64,000 nucleotides of DNA from Zea mays (GCF_902167145.1 NC_050104.1:108883849-108947848); one strand, 5' to 3'. Counted from the stretch's first letter, positions 1 to 13,004 are shown. The notes: a model not told the origin generated them from the sequence alone. Numbers and translations: made by a program.

Positions 1-1545
1 GTCCATTGGAGTTGTGTGTCCTAAGGAATCCGAAGAGCCTCCACAAGCACAAGATCAACCATCATCTTCCATACAATCATCTCCACCAACTCAAGACAAG
101 GATAAGGTCAAGATAATGAAAATGAAGATCAAGAGGATGATCCACCTCAAGAGGAGGACATGGATGAAGGGGGAGACGAAGATGATCAAGATAAGGAAGA
201 TGATTAAGAAATAAGGGATCAAAGACCGCCACACCCAAGAGTCCACCAAGCAATTCAACGAGATCACCCCGTCAACTCCATCCTTGGTGACATTCATAAG
301 GGGGTAACCACTAGATCTCGAGTTGCACATTTTTGTGAACATTACTCTTTTGTGTCTTCTATTGAGCCATACAGGATAAAGGATGCAATAAGAGATCCGG
401 ATTGGGCGGTGTCTATGCAAGAGGAGCTCAACAACTTCACAAGGAATGAGGTATGGCATTTAGTTCCATGCCCTAATCAAAATGTTGTAGGTACCAAATG
501 GGTATTCCACAACAAGCAAGATGAGCATGGTGTGGTGACAATGAACAAAGCCCGACTTGTGGCCAAAGGTTATTCACAAGGCGAAGGTTTGGACTTTGAT
601 GAAACTTATGCACCCGTAGGTAGGCTTGAGTCAATTCAAATATTACTTGCCTATGCTACTTACCATGGCTTTAAGCTTTACCAAATGGACGTGAAAAGTG
701 CTTTCCTCAATGGACCTATCAAGGAAGAAGTTTATGTTGAGCAACCTCCCGGCTTTGAAGATAGTGAGTACCCTAACCATGTTTACAAACTCTCAAAGGC
801 GCTTTATGGGCTCAAGCAAGCCCCAAGAGCATGGTATGAATGCTTGAGAGATTTTCTTATCACTAATGGCTTCAAAGTCGGTAAAGCCGATCCTACTCTC
901 TTTACTAACACTGTTGCAAATGACTTGTTTATATGCCAAATTTATGTTGATGATATTATATTTGGGTCTACTAACAAGTCAACTTGTGAAGAGTTTAGTA
1001 GGCTCATGATACAGAAATTCGATATGTCTATGATGGGGGAGTTAAAATATTTCCTTGGATTCCAAATCAAGCAAATCCAAGAGGGCACCTTCATCAGCCA
1101 AACAAAATACATACAAGATATACTAAAGAAATTTGGGATGAAGAATGGCAAACCCATCAAGACACCCATGTGAACTAATGGGCATCTCGACCTCGACACG
1201 AGAGGTAAATCCATAGATCAAAAGGTATACCGGTCGATGATAGGTTTTTTACTCTACTTATGTGCATCTTGACCGGATATTATGCTTTCTGTTTGCATGT
1301 GTGCAAGATTTCAGGCAAATCCTAAGGAAGTTCACCTTAGGGCCGTAAAGAGAATCATGAGATACTTAGTTTACACTCCTAAGTTTGGGCTTTGGTACCC
1401 TAAGGGATCTACCTTTGATCTAATTGGGTATTCCAATGTCGATTATGCCGGATGCAAAAATTGATAGGAAGAGCACATCAGGGACTTGTCAGTTTCTGGG
1501 AAGATCCCTGGTGTCATGGGCTTCAAAGAAACAAAACTCCGTAGA
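1..1545 (+). pseudogene. copia pol fragment: linker, reverse transcriptase, start of RNase H
   Basis: The strand encodes a Ty1/copia polyprotein, which copies the element RNA into DNA in virus-like particles. Bases 1-350 give a Glu/Asp-rich linker with a one-base shift near 107 and a stop at 209. From 352 the reverse transcriptase runs with [39 protein letters not shown] and the YVDD active site (about 948-959). There is a TGA at 1171 and another at 1267-1269, just before PDIML. The frame continues through the connection region (MRYLVYTPKFGLWYPKG) into the RNase H start. An extra A near 1455-1460 shifts the frame. Grande then interrupts the RNase H codons at 1545. The copy cannot be functional. 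Confidence 0.9.
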
Positions 1546-2174
1546 TGTGGGGGACAGATATCCCCTGGGTCCACCAGAAGGATAAAAGACCTCACGAAAG
1601 GACGGTAGGGCCCAATAATTCGCGAGATCATCCCTTCGTGGGCCTAGGAAAGAACGCCTAGTGAAGTGGATCGACACAAGGTCAGGTCGACGCAAGCCCA
1701 GATGGCCCGACGAATTCGAGCAGTGATCACAACAGTGACCCGACCTTCCCGCGCAGAAGCCTCGTACATCGGAACCGAGCGAGGATGGGTCGGCTGAATT
1801 ATAGGAAGATAGACTCAGTCAGTTCACTATTACTTAGGCACACGTTGTTATCATATCCACATGTAATGCCCCACGGTCGAGTATATAAGGCCTAGGGGCA
1901 CCCCTTCAAAGACATCTACCTCATTACTTAGTCATCCACCCGGCTCTCTACGTCTCCAGCACTAGAGAACCTCCTTGTAACCCACCACATAAAGTACTCA
2001 CGCCAGGACGTAGGGTGTTACGCATCTCAAAGCGGCCCGAACCTGTACACAACTGTCCATCGCTTCTCGTGCATCCAGCATGAACCATTGAGCTACAGTT
2101 GGTAACACTGTCCTACTCCGAAAAGCACCTTGAGGGGCAACCCCGGGTGCGCGGTCGGACCCAAAACATCGACA
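1546..2174 (+). repeat. Grande 5' LTR
   Basis: It starts TGTGGGGGACAG and ends CATCGACA, followed after two bases by the primer-binding site. By eye it differs from the 3' LTR at about 20 of 629 positions plus one single-G indel in a G run. About 18 of the differences are transitions. Roughly 3% divergence implies, at commonly used grass LTR rates, insertion about a million years ago. It holds the element's promoter. Confidence 0.95.
1882..1889 (+). promoter_or_regulatory. TATA box of Grande 5' LTR
   Basis: TATATAAG lies about 340 bp into the LTR and is kept unchanged in the 3' LTR (15186-15193). Its position and conservation fit the core promoter driving the genomic RNA. Confidence 0.7.
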
Positions 2175-2176
2175 GC

Positions 2177-2195
2177 TGGCGCGCCAGGTAGGGGG
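2177..2195 (+). other. Grande primer-binding site
   Basis: TGGCGCGCCAGGTAGGGGG starts two bases after the 5' LTR end. This is the standard place for the tRNA primer site of a gypsy element. The matching tRNA was not assigned. Confidence 0.7.
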
Positions 2196-2220
2196 TGTGT
2201 CATCGATCCAAGCTAGCTCA

Positions 2221-4470
2221 ATGGCTGTCACCTTCCAGCACAAAATCATCCTTCGTCCCGGGTCCGTGTACTGCTTTGGAACTATCTCATCTATAGTGGA
2301 TGAGGAGGGAACTCTGCATCGCATCGCGGATCCACCGGAGAAAAAGTCTCCCTCAAAGATCTCCGAGAAAATCGGAGCAAAGCAGGGAAAAGCGCAACCT
2401 CCAGTGCTTCGAGAAAAGATCACCTTCAGCAAGCTAGGAGCCGAGGGTCCGTCTACCCCGAGAACCCCGCTGTCCACCTCTCCGACGAAAAAATGGACAC
2501 GGATCACAAGGAGGAAAGAAGCGAATGAGGCCAAGGGTCGTCAAGCTACTCTTTCTGTGCCTCCGTCCTCAAAGGAGGACAGAAAGAAGATCGTCGTGAC
2601 AGCTGCTCAATTCTACCCCGGCGTCCTCTTCATCGTGGGAAGAGTGGAATTGAATCCTATCTCCGACGATGAACCAACTGCACCAGGAGAAGAACCTCTT
2701 CATCGGGAGTCTCGCCGGCGGAGGAACCGATGCCGAAATATTTGGCGACATCACGAGGCCGGAGAACGGGATCCGACGCAATCGCGAGACGAGGTCTCAG
2801 AAGTGGGAGAAACTCCGGAAGAACGGGTCCTCAGAGAAAGAAGGAACTCTCGACGACGTGACCGTCGGCAGGCTCAAGAACAGGCCAAGCAGGAAGCGAG
2901 GCAACGTCGGGAAAATCCACTCTTCGGGCGCAACCTAAACCCCAACTTCGCCCGAGCCATGAACACGCCGAGTGAAGTCGGTGGAGTGTTGGCTCAGATA
3001 GCTGATGGCCTCCCCCGGACTCCCGACGCCGAGGGCTATCGGCGGCTGTTCACTCAAGCAGCCAACCACCTTCTACCCCTCGCTCATCCGCAGAACGATC
3101 TACGACACGCCATCAACAGCTAGCGGGACGCACGGAGCTCCATCAACGCTTCGCACGAACGACGACACGAGAACGAGATTTGTCACCGGGAAGAGTACGA
3201 CCGGGATCACGGCATCCCAGCACGGAGTCAGGCCACCAGGACCGAGTCGGCCATGGCTTCAACTGGTGGCATTACCCGGGGATGGTCGAGGCGCCACGAC
3301 AACCACTCCCCTCCCCAGGAAAGACATCATCACCGAAGACAAGAAGACAGCTGTGGAGTATCGGCGCTTACTCCACGCCTCAGGGCCATTCAATGGCCCC
3401 CTAACTTCAAGGTCTCCAACGTTGACAAATATGAGCCCAAGCAGGATCCGGGAGGCTGGCTAGCCGTCTACACCACTGTTGCCCGAGCCGCTGGGGCAAT
3501 CGAGGACGTGATGACTGCGTACTTGCCTATCGTCCTTGGGCAAGACGCTCTGCAATGGCTGCGACACCTACCCCGGCATTGCATCCACGACTGGAGCGAC
3601 TTCAGTCGACGCTTCACCGCCAACTTCCAATCTCTCTCTGACAAACCGGCGCAACCATGGGACCTCAAATCCATCAAGCGCTGGGGGGACGAAACTCTCC
3701 GGTCGTACCTCAAAAGATTCTAGACCATGAGAAATCGTATCCCCGAGGTCGCGGAAGCAGCAGTAATCGAGGACTTTTACCGGGGATCCAACGACTCGGC
3801 CTTCGTCCGAGCCATACTACAGAAGGCGCCGACCACTTCTGAGCAGCTATTCCGGGAAGCCGACCTCTACATCACCGTCGACGAACGAGCTCAAGACCTC
3901 ATCGGAGGAGCCAAGCCCGCACCGGCAGCACCGCGACATGACGCGAACCAGCAGCCCGACAAACGCTGGGAGAAGAGGCCTCGTGAAGAGGTCCACGCCA
4001 CCGGACCGCCCGCCTCTCGCGCCCGAGGAGGACCTCGCGGAGGCAAACGCACGCTAGACGACATCCTCGATGCTCAGTGCCCGTACCACAAAGACATGTG
4101 CCACACCCTCCGGAACTGCAAAGACTTCAAGCATTCAATGGGGAACGGCCGACCCTTCCAACCTCTACCTCCTCCCCCGCCGCGAGGAGGACCAGGAGAA
4201 CCGCGACAACCCCAGCAGCAGGAGGAGGGAGGAGGTGGAGCCTTCCCGCGCATTGACAGAGAAGTCAACGTCATCTTCGGCGGACACGGGTCGCAGAAAA
4301 GCAAGAGACAACAAAAGCTCAACGATCGTCAGATACTGGTGGTGGCTACCGGTCCTCCCGCCCCGTACCGATGGTCTGAGCACCCGATCACCTTCACCCG
4401 GGCGGATCAGTGGCTCAACTTCGACCACCCGGGCAAGTACCCGCTCCTCGTCGATCTGGTGATCCGAGAG
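2221..4470 (+). pseudogene. Grande gag, decayed
   Basis: Gag forms the retrotransposon particle. I start it at ATG 2221 (MAVTFQHK), since the frame upstream is short and lacks an ATG. One frame runs on to 4854 with TAG stops at 3121 and 3721. The N-terminal part is basic and rich in Arg/Glu (about 2700-2940). The conserved gag domain lies at about 3400-3920, with a typical LQWLRHLP segment near 3550. A Cys/His knuckle-like cluster (CPYHKDMCHTLRNC) is at about 4078-4120. A Pro/Gly-rich tail follows. Both stops read as CAG changed to TAG, because the surrounding gag frame is otherwise open. The protein merges into the protease region without a start of its own. Confidence 0.85.
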
Positions 4471-6500
4471 AGCAGGGTAAAAAAGGTATTAGTGGACGGG
4501 GGAAGCAGCATTAACGTCACCTTCCCCTGGACGCTCCAAGGCTTGGGAGGTCCCCTCAAAGAGCTCCACGAGTCGGACACACCCTTCTTCGGCATCGTGC
4601 CGACTGAAGGGGAATATCCGCTGGGCCACATCTACATGCCGGTCACCTTCGGAACTCCGGAAAACTACAGGACCGAGTTCCTGAGGTTTGAGGTGGCAAA
4701 CTTCGACTGTGGATACAACGCCATCATCGGGAGGCCTGGATTGGCGAAGTTCATGGCCATTCCACATTATACATACATGATATTGAAGATGCCAGGACCA
4801 CAAGGGATCATAACTGTGCGCGCTGACTTCCAAGGCGCCGTAGAATGTTTCTGAGTGGCCATTCAGGCGGCCCTCACCACCAAACCATCGGCGACTTCTT
4901 CTGCGCAGGCGAACTCAAAGCCTGAGGAAGACCTCGCAGGTACCCACGAATGAAGCTCAAGCCGTGACCTCTATACGACCGACTCAAGAAACCAAGAGAA
5001 TCAATCTTGGGTTCACCGACGAGCGCAAGACTGCTATCATCAGTTCCAGCCTGGATGACAAATAGGAAGGCGCGCTCGTCCAGTTTTTGCAAGACAACCG
5101 AGACGTATTCGCGTGGAAACCTGCGGATATACCGGGAGTCCCGAGAGAACTGGCCGATCACAAATTGAAGGTCTACCCCCAGGCAAGGCCGATCCGACAA
5201 AAATTACGTCGCTTCACGCCTGACAAGAGAGAAGCCATCTGTGCTGAGCTGGCTCGCTTGGTCATGGCCGGATTCATTAGAGAGGTGTTACATCCTGAGT
5301 GGTTAGCTAATCCCGTTCTTGTACTCAAAAAGAATAAAGTGGATTGGCGCATGCGCGTCGACTATACGGATCTCAACAAACACTGTCCGAAGGATCCCTT
5401 CGGACTTCCTAGAATAGACCAGGTGGTGGACTCAACCGCCGGATGTTCTGTGTTGTCTTTCTTGGATTGCTACTCTGGGTATCATCAGATTAGCTTGGCA
5501 AAAGAAGATGAGGAAAAAACAGCATTCATCACCTCGTTCGGAGCCTTCTGCTATACCTCCATGCCGTTCGGCCTCAAAAACGCTGGAGCGACTTATCAGA
5601 GAGCTATTCAGACATGCTTAGCCGACCACTGGGGCAAGCGTGTGGAAGCTTATGTGGATGATGTGGTGATCAAGACAGAGAATTCAGAAAATTTCATTGA
5701 AGATTTACAGCTGGTCTTCAACAGTCTACGACGATACCGATGGAAGCTTAATCCCGAAAAATGTGTCTTCGGAGTACCGGCATGAAAGTTGCTCGGGTTC
5801 ATTGTCAGCCACCGGGGAATTGAGGCCAATCCGGAAAAGATCGAGGCTACCATGAGAATGGAAGCACCACGATCACAGAAGAAAGTACAAAGACTTACCG
5901 GATGTATGGCAGCTCTGAGCAGATTCATATCAAGGCTGGGAGAAAAAGGCTTACCGTTCTATAAGTTGCTCAAGAAGGTAGACAAATTCCAGTGGACTTC
6001 AGAAGCACAGGAAGCTCTAGATACGCTGAAAAAATTCTTGACAACACCACCAGTACTAAAACCGCCGCGCCGAGCCACGCCGACTCAACCGGCTGAAGAT
6101 CTGCTATTATACATCTCTTGCACGACTCACGTGGTGAGCACCGCGTTGGTAGTCGAGCGAGCAGAAGAAGGACATACATACCCAGTACAGCATCCTGTCT
6201 ATTTCATCAGTGAAGTCCTGGGTCCCTCAAAGAAGAAATACCCTCAAGTTCAGAAGCTATTATATGCAGTACTTCTAACTGCACGCAAGCTCCGTCACTA
6301 CTTCGACGACCACAAAGTCATAGTAGTCACTGGATTTCCGATAGGGGATATTCTCCACAATAAAGAAGCCATCGGAAGAATAGCCAAGTGGGCCTGTGAA
6401 CTGGGATCTCATGACATTGAATTTCGACCTCGCACTGCCATCAAAACTCAAGCACTGGTTGACTTCGTATCAGAGTGGACCGAGCAACAGGTGCCGGATA
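4471..6500 (+). pseudogene. Grande pol: aspartic protease and reverse transcriptase, decayed
   Basis: Around 4484-4516 the frame gives VLVDGGSSIN, the protease active-site segment (DGG where DTG/DSG is usual; plant gypsy elements often have DGG). TGA 4852 ends the first frame. Between about 4920 and 4980 the frame moves by one base. TAG at 5063 follows. Reverse transcriptase then runs from about 5075: VKVDWRMRVDYTDLN, FLDCYSGYHQI, MPFGLKNAGATYQR and YVDDVV (about 5650-5667). TGA at 5783 sits in a segment that then reads KLLGFIVSHRGIEANPEKI, so the RT thumb is intact apart from the stop. The connection domain follows to about 6500. Five lesions make this copy non-autonomous. Confidence 0.9.
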
Positions 6501-8246
6501 ACCCGGAAACCGCAGAAGTATGGCGAATGTATTTTGATGGCTCGTTAAAGCTGCAGGGAGCAGGCGCAGGGATCCTCTTTATTGCACCTGGAGGTGAACA
6601 ACTCAAATATGCTCTTCAATTGTTATTTCCAACATCCAACAATGCAGCAGAATACGAAGCTCTGATTCATGGACTAAACATTGCCATATCACTGGGCATC
6701 AAGAGACTGATGGTATATAGAGATTCGCTGGTGGTCATAAGTCAGATAAACAAAGAATGGGATTGCTCGAATGATTCCATGGGAAAATACTGCACTGCTG
6801 TCCGGAAACTAGAAGACAAATTTGAAGGTCTGGAATTTCATCATGTGGAGAGAGACCGCAGGGCGGTAGCTGACACATTATCCAAGCTAGGATCCAGTCG
6901 GACTCAGGTCCCAACTAGAGTTTTCGTCCAAGAAGTACTGCACCCGAGTATTTCACTGGATCGGGTAGAGGAATGCAATATTCTGAGCCAACCAGAGCCA
7001 GATGATTGGAGGGAGCCGATCATCAGGTATATAAAGAATGAGGAGGAACCAGACGACAAAAATGCAGCCGAACGCATTGTGAGGCAGTCAGCTCATTACA
7101 CTCTCATTGGGGAAACGCTGTACAGAAGAGGCACGTCAGGAGTCCTCATGAAATGCATTCTCTCAGCTACTGGAAAACAACTTTTGGATGAGGTCCATGC
7201 TGGGCAATGCGGGGTACACACAGCATCCAGGACCCTGGTTGGGAAGGTCTTCAGGTCGGGTTTCTACTGGCCAACAGCAAAGAGTGATGCAGCCGAGTTA
7301 GTTCAGAGGTGCGAAGCCTGCCAGTACTTGTCAAAACAGCAACATCTACCAGCGCAGCAACTGCAAACCATACATGTAACCTGGCCGTTCGCGTGCTGGG
7401 GACTTGATATGATTGGACCTTTCAAGAAAGCTCAGGGAGGATACACTCATGTACTGGTTGCTATCAACAAATTCACTAAATGGATAGAGTTCAAACCCAT
7501 TGCTTCTCTAACCTCAGCTAAGGCGGTGGAATTCATACAAGACATAATATTCAGATTTGGAATACCGAATAGCATCATAACCGACCTGGGGATCCAATTT
7601 CACAAGCTCAGAATTTTTTGATTTCTGCGAACAAAAAAGCATTCAGATCAAATATGCCTTGGTGGCGCACCCAAGAGCCAACGGGCAAGTGGAAAGAGCC
7701 AACGGGATGATATTGGAAGCGCTCAGAAAGAAAGTCTTCGACATGAATGAAAAGTTCGCTGGAAAGTGGATCAGAGAGCTGTCGTATGTTGTTTGGAGCC
7801 TGAGAACTCAACCTAGTCGAGCTCTGTATGGAAACACACCTTTCTTTATGGTCTATGGTTCGGAGGCCGTGCTACCCGCTGATCTCAAGTTTGGGGCACC
7901 AAGGTTAATCTTTGAAAACATAGCAGAAGCAGAGGCTACTAGGCTGGAGGATGTTGATGTACTAGAAGAAGAACGATTGAATACGGTGATTCAGTCAGCC
8001 CGATATCAGCAAACTCTGAGGCGCTATCATGACAAGGCCATACGACATCGATCCTTTGCAGTGGAAGACCTCGTCCTCCGACGAATTCTAACGGGGGAGG
8101 GACGGCACAAATTGTCGCCACTATGGGAAGGATCGTTCATAGTAGCAGAAGTCACTCGGCCTGGATCATATCGTCTCACTCAAATGGATGGCACGGAAAT
8201 CGGGAACTCATGGAACATAGAACATCTCAGGAAGTTTTACCCCTAG
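6500..8246 (+). pseudogene. Grande pol: RNase H and integrase, decayed
   Basis: RNase H begins with MYFDGSLKLQGAGAGI (about 6526-6573) and has NNAAEYEALIHGL (6640-6678). Integrase follows with an HHCC-type zinc segment (His near 7195, CEACQ near 7315) and the catalytic core. The first Asp is in CWGLDMIGPF and the second in SIITDLGIQF, where the usual DNG reads DLG. The Glu is in NGQVERANGMI. One extra base near 7597-7600 causes the TGA at 7619, and the last segment (7625-8246) is in the next frame, ending LRKFYP. No chromodomain was recognised. Confidence 0.9.
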
Positions 8247-8353
8247 CTATATCTCAAAAGCTATTGGGACGACAATGTATTCTGTAAACTAGGGAATATA
8301 TCATCAATAAAAAGACTTCAAAGGCACTCAAATTGTTCACTGTCAACCTGCAT

Positions 8354-8798
8354 GCTTACTTAACTCGGGGTGACCACTATACCCTACTAACGGAGCAATC
8401 GGCTTAAGTCGGCAATGACTTAAGGCGGTGCGAGATGCTCACGCTTACTTAACTCGGGATGACCACTATACCCTAATAACGGAGCAATCGGCTTAAGTCG
8501 GCAATGACTTAAGGCGGTGCGACATGCTCATGCTTACTTAACTCGGGGTGACCACTATACCCTTCGAACGGAGCAATCGGCTTAAGTCGGCAATGACTTA
8601 AGGCAGTGCGACATGCTCACGCTTACTTAACTCGGGGTGACCAATATACCCTACTAACGGAGCAATCGGCTTAAGTCGGCAATGACTTAAGGCGGTGCGA
8701 CATGCTCACGCTTACTTAACTTGGGGTGACCACTATACCCTACCAATAGAGCAGTCGGTTTAAGTTGGCAATGACTTAAATTGGCACAGTACACTCGC
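8354..8798. repeat. five 89 bp tandem repeats in Grande
   Basis: Units start with GCTTACTTAACTCGGGGTGA at 8354, 8443, 8532, 8621 and 8710. The first four are nearly identical, and the fifth has drifted more. Each contains GGCTTAAGTCGGCAATGACT. The array lies between the end of pol and the 3' end of the reverse-strand gene. Internal tandem clusters are a reported feature of Grande. A function such as terminator or insulator between opposing transcripts is only a possibility. The remainder up to 9027 shows no gene. Confidence 0.95.
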
Positions 8799-9027
8799 GC
8801 CTACTCGATCCAACGCAAACATGTTTGCAATCACTCATCCTAGGGCGACCTCTAAGCCTCGCAAAATGCGAAGAGACTTCAAAACCATCGCACTAAATTT
8901 ACTTCTGCAATTGTAGATACCGTTGGATTCTAACAACGGAAAAACAATAACGGCATTCAGTACTAAAAAATGTTTTTTAACGGAATATCCAAGCACACTA
9001 ACCACGTATACAAAATATTTAGTGTTT

Positions 9028-12000
9028 CTATTTGGTAATGTTCTTCTCAGGAGCCACTGACGAAGAAGGGCGACTCGAAGAATCTGGAGCGGCATTCACG
9101 CCAGCCACTATGTCGTCAGGAACGACCATGCCGGGTCTCCTCATCAGGATCCGCCCTGCGCGAATAGCTTTGTCCATAGCTTTGTCGCGCTGGGCCCTCA
9201 GAGTAGCAGAAGTCTCTTCAGCAGCCTTGACAGCCAACCGAGCGGCTTCTAGCTCCTGGACGACTGACCTCTTGGAGGCGCGCAGATCCTTGATGATAGT
9301 ATCCTTGCTCGACACCAATTGCCTAAGGCGAATCATATCATCCAAGGACTCTTGCAGCTTATAACGATGGTTATCCAAGTCTTCCATGGTGAAACGATGG
9401 CTCTTCTCTAAGATGGTCAACGAGTTGCTGGCGTCGCGGTATAACTTGCAAGGGCACGTTTTTCCTCCTGCAAACAAGAATCAGTTTCTCCAATGTCAAG
9501 CAAGCACTAAGAACACAGTAGATAAGGCCAAGTAAAGCTTAATTTATTGGTCACCTTTTCAGAGTCGAGCTGAGCATGAAGAGTGGACTTCAGCGTGTTG
9601 GCATCATTCAGAGAAGCAGAAGCCCAGGCCAATTCAGTCCGACCTTGAGAATATTTTTCTTCAAGATCAGAATACCGCCGTACCATGTCTATCAAGAAAC
9701 AGTCAGGCAAGGGTGTTCAGCCAAAGAGCAGATCAGTCAAGCAGCCAAAGAAGAAGCAAAGGGCACTAACCAGCATTCACCATCTCCAAATCAGATACCC
9801 GCTACTGAAGCAACACTGGATTCCAACATGTCAGAGACAAAGCTCCTTCTGGGACAGAGGCACCCCACAACCTCAGCTGACCAGCCATCTCGTCAACCAA
9901 TGCCTGACATTAAAAACAGATGAGTATAAGAACAGTAGTCTACCTGGAGTAAAGTCAGACCAGAAGAAACCAAATTACCTGGAGGTTGGAGAAGAACGAA
10001 GGAACTCCCAAGTCGTGGGAAGTCAATTGATGACTCGATGAAAGATCACCAACCGGAACAACCCGCAATGTACCAGTGGGGACCAAGTCAGTGTCATCAG
10101 CAGAAGTCAAAACTCTGTCATCAGGAGCGCTGGCCTCTAAGGCGACTCCCTGACCCGAAGCTTGAACTGTTGCCATGCAACCAGAATGTGGAGGAGAAGA
10201 CCCTACGTGAACATCCATGGAAGTATGAGAGGGAGAACCCACTCGGACACCCTCGGGGGCTAGGTCATAGCTCGCGCTACCCATCCGAGTCGGATCATCT
10301 CCGGCAACACCCTCGGGGGCTGGGCAAGCGCTAGCGCCATCCTTGAGGGCCGAGCTCTCTGTAACACCCACCTCTAAGGCTGAAGGACCTTCAACCACTT
10401 CCATGGGAGTAGAGCAATCCAGACCAGCCTCCTGACCCTTAAGACCCCGCTCCAAGGTCGATGAGGCACGGGACGCTGCTCGGGATAATTCCAACCCGGC
10501 ATCAGGCACATCAGCGCAAACTTCCATCATTCTACCATCTGCCGGCTCTGACAACAGATTTTCTGGGACCATGTCTTCAAGAGTCTGATCAAAGTTTGCC
10601 AGAGACAATTCTTGCAGACCAATGAGGGCAGACAAAGCTGGAGAAAGAACACCACTACTCTCCCCGCTGGCTATGTAGCGCCGGCTGTTCTTCCGAATTA
10701 AAGGGATTTCATCCTCCTCTTCCTCATCTTCATCAACAATGCGGACGGTACACCCATTGGGTTCAGCTTTGGCCGGATTACACCCATTGGGATCAGCATC
10801 ATCCAGGTCACACCCATTAGGGTCAGCATCAGTCGGGTCGCACCCATTGGGATCAGCTTCAGCAAAAACTGGTACTGGCACTTCCTCAGCAGCAGGAGCA
10901 GAAGGACCGGCATCCTGATCCAAGCATGACACCCGGCGAAGATGTCTCTTTTTATTTTTCTTCCCCTCAGTAGGAGAAGTTGGTTGATTGGCTCGGCGAG
11001 GACGCTTCGGGCGAACACCATCAGACCTCTAAATATCCAAAGCTTTGCCAGCCTCTGGGATGGGTGCTACAGCTAGTGTTTCAGCAGGGGTTGCATCAGA
11101 GGAATCTTCAGCCAACATATCCAGCATGGCACTTATCTCTGCATCACTTGGATTCAAAGGTACCTCGAAATGAACCTGCCTCTTGTCGTCAGGGACTTCA
11201 CCAAGTGAGGCAACCAAAGCACTAACCTCTTCGGGGGAGGGTCGCACTCTAAGGCCCAAACCGCTATCACCAGCAGGAGGATTTGACACAAAACTGGTAA
11301 AGGCCTTGGAAGGAGGCAGATTCCAGGCCGAGTATGCAACAGGAGCGCCGATGTTCGACACCTTGCCTCTGAGTATCATCTCGAGCCGGCTCACCAAATC
11401 CACAGTAGGAATCCTTCTGTTGGTAACCTGGGTTGAATCAGCGAGGCCTCGATACAGATAAGCCGGGTATGCTCTGTCTTTTAGTGGCTGAATGTTCTTG
11501 AAAATGAAATCGGCGACCATAGCTTCTGCAGTCAGACCCCTCTCTTTCAACAACCCAACCTCAGCAAGCAGAGCCCCTGCCTCAGCCACCTCCAGGTCTG
11601 TGGGAGACTCGGTCCAACTCGGAGTGCGAACATCTGGCTGTCTCCCTGACTGTGGGGGGAGGGAATTCCCGTGATTCTCCATAATAAACCATTCCAGGCA
11701 CCATCCTTTGATGCTGTCCTTGAGTGGGATGTCGAGGTAGTTGGTCTTCCTCCCACGACGCATCTCCAAACTCGCGCCCCCCACAAGCTGGTGTTGCCCT
11801 CCGGCCATCCCAGGCCGACAGTGATACAAGTACTTCCATAGGCCGAAGTGTGGCAAAATACCAAGGAAAGCTTCGCATAAATGAACAAAAACAGAAACTT
11901 GCATAATGGAATTGGGATTCAGATGGGTCAGATTCAAGCGATAGAAATCAAGGAGACCGCGGAAGAAAGGAGAAACGGGAAGAGCAAGGTCGCGGATGAG

Positions 12001-12234
12001 AAAAGGAACGTAAATGACGGATTCGTGGGTGTCTTTTGTCGGAACAGTGACCCCACGATAGATCCGCCAGGAACAGAGTTCCTTCGGGGGAAGAACTCCG
12101 ATAGATACAAGATGGAGAAGGTCGGATTCAGAAACAACAGACATGTGGTTACCTGCGAAAGGCAACTGACTGTTGGGATCGATAGGAGGAATGATTGCGA
12201 CGGACGAACTCTGGGCTTTCCGCTTGGGCGCCAT
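9028..12234 (-). pseudogene. Grande reverse-strand multi-exon gene with plant 'gypsy-type transposon' domain
   Basis: Read on the minus strand, ATG 12234 opens 735 codons of exon 1 (to 9979), with one TAG at 11029-11031. The N-terminal ~200 residues have CEAFLGILPHFGLWKYLY, the signature of the plant-only Pfam family PF04195 (putative gypsy type transposon; no enzymatic activity known). A basic segment, four decapeptide repeats and an acidic/Ser-rich part follow. Further exons with GT-AG borders fit in phase: 9903-9771 (TAG at 9802-9804), 9688-9555, and 9467-9028 (coiled coil, heptad-like Leu/Ala). The last exon needs a one-base shift near 9430-9460. Two in-frame ambers and the shift mark decay. 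This is probably the 'antisense gene' known from Grande. Its role is unknown to me. Confidence 0.8.
10740..10860 (-). repeat. 30 bp minisatellite inside the reverse-strand gene (decapeptide repeat)
   Basis: CACCCATTGGG recurs every 30 bp at about 10750, 10780, 10810 and 10840. On the minus strand each unit codes for a ten-residue repeat built on (D/E)PNGC. The period is a multiple of three, so copy number can change without breaking the frame. Confidence 0.9.
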
Positions 12235-12398
12235 CTCAACCTTGCTGGCGAGCGGAGCGGAGGCAATATTGCAAGAGAGTAGAGAAGGCCTGGATGCAGA
12301 AAAGCAAAACTAGGGCACAGAATGCAGAGGCGTGTGACAGTGCAGTACATATGGGGTTTTCCCGGGCTAGACGTCAATTCTAAAAAGCGCCCAGTCAT

Positions 12399-12850
12399 CA
12401 CCCAGCCGTTATTTCTAAAACGCTGGCATGCCATGTCATCACTCGGCTGTTATTTCCAAAACGGCCGACGCGGCCCAATTTAACTCAGCTGTTATTTCTA
12501 AAAACGCTGACATTACCAGACTTCACTCGGCCATTGTTTCCAAAGCGGCCGACTTGGCCCATTATCACTCGGCTGTTACTTCTAAAACACTGACGTCGCT
12601 AGCAGTCACTCGGCTGTTATTCCTAAAGCAGTGACGTGGCTTCAAAGGATTCGGTTGTTACCTCTAAAACGCTGACATCACCAGTAACCGCTCGATCATT
12701 ATTTCTAAAACACCGACGTGGCCCGCTATCACTCCGCTATCACTTCTAAAAGTGCCGACATTGCCGATAATCACTCGGCTGTTATTCCTAAAGCGACAAC
12801 GTGACTCCAAAGGACTCGACCGCTACCACTAAAGCGCTGACATCACGAAG
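12399..12850. repeat. about eleven diverged 41 bp tandem repeats in Grande
   Basis: Units share CACTCGGCTGTTATTTCTAA followed by a variable AACGCTGACNT part. About eleven copies of 41 bp run from 12399. They start roughly 165 bp upstream of the reverse-strand ATG at 12234, so they occupy the promoter position of that gene. This suggests, but does not show, a regulatory role. Confidence 0.9.
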
Positions 12851-12993
12851 AAGGCAGTCTGAAGCGTGACTCGACGATTCTAAGTCGCTACTCAAGCATT
12901 ACATTCAGAAACAACATCTGCAGTAAGCATTAATGCGATCGACGATTGACAGGAAGGTAAAATGGTGCACATGGAATTGGGCGAAATCATTCT

Positions 12994-13004
12994 TCATTAT
13001 AAAA
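12994..13004 (+). promoter_or_regulatory. possible plus-strand TATA box inside Grande
   Basis: TTATAAAAGG occurs about 165 bp upstream of the 3' end of the reverse ORF, on the plus strand. No plus-strand gene follows before the 3' LTR, so this is only a candidate. Confidence 0.25.

Noticed and set aside
2569..2781. Reverse ORFs within gag and pol of Grande
   Set aside because: They are shadows of the plus-strand coding frames.
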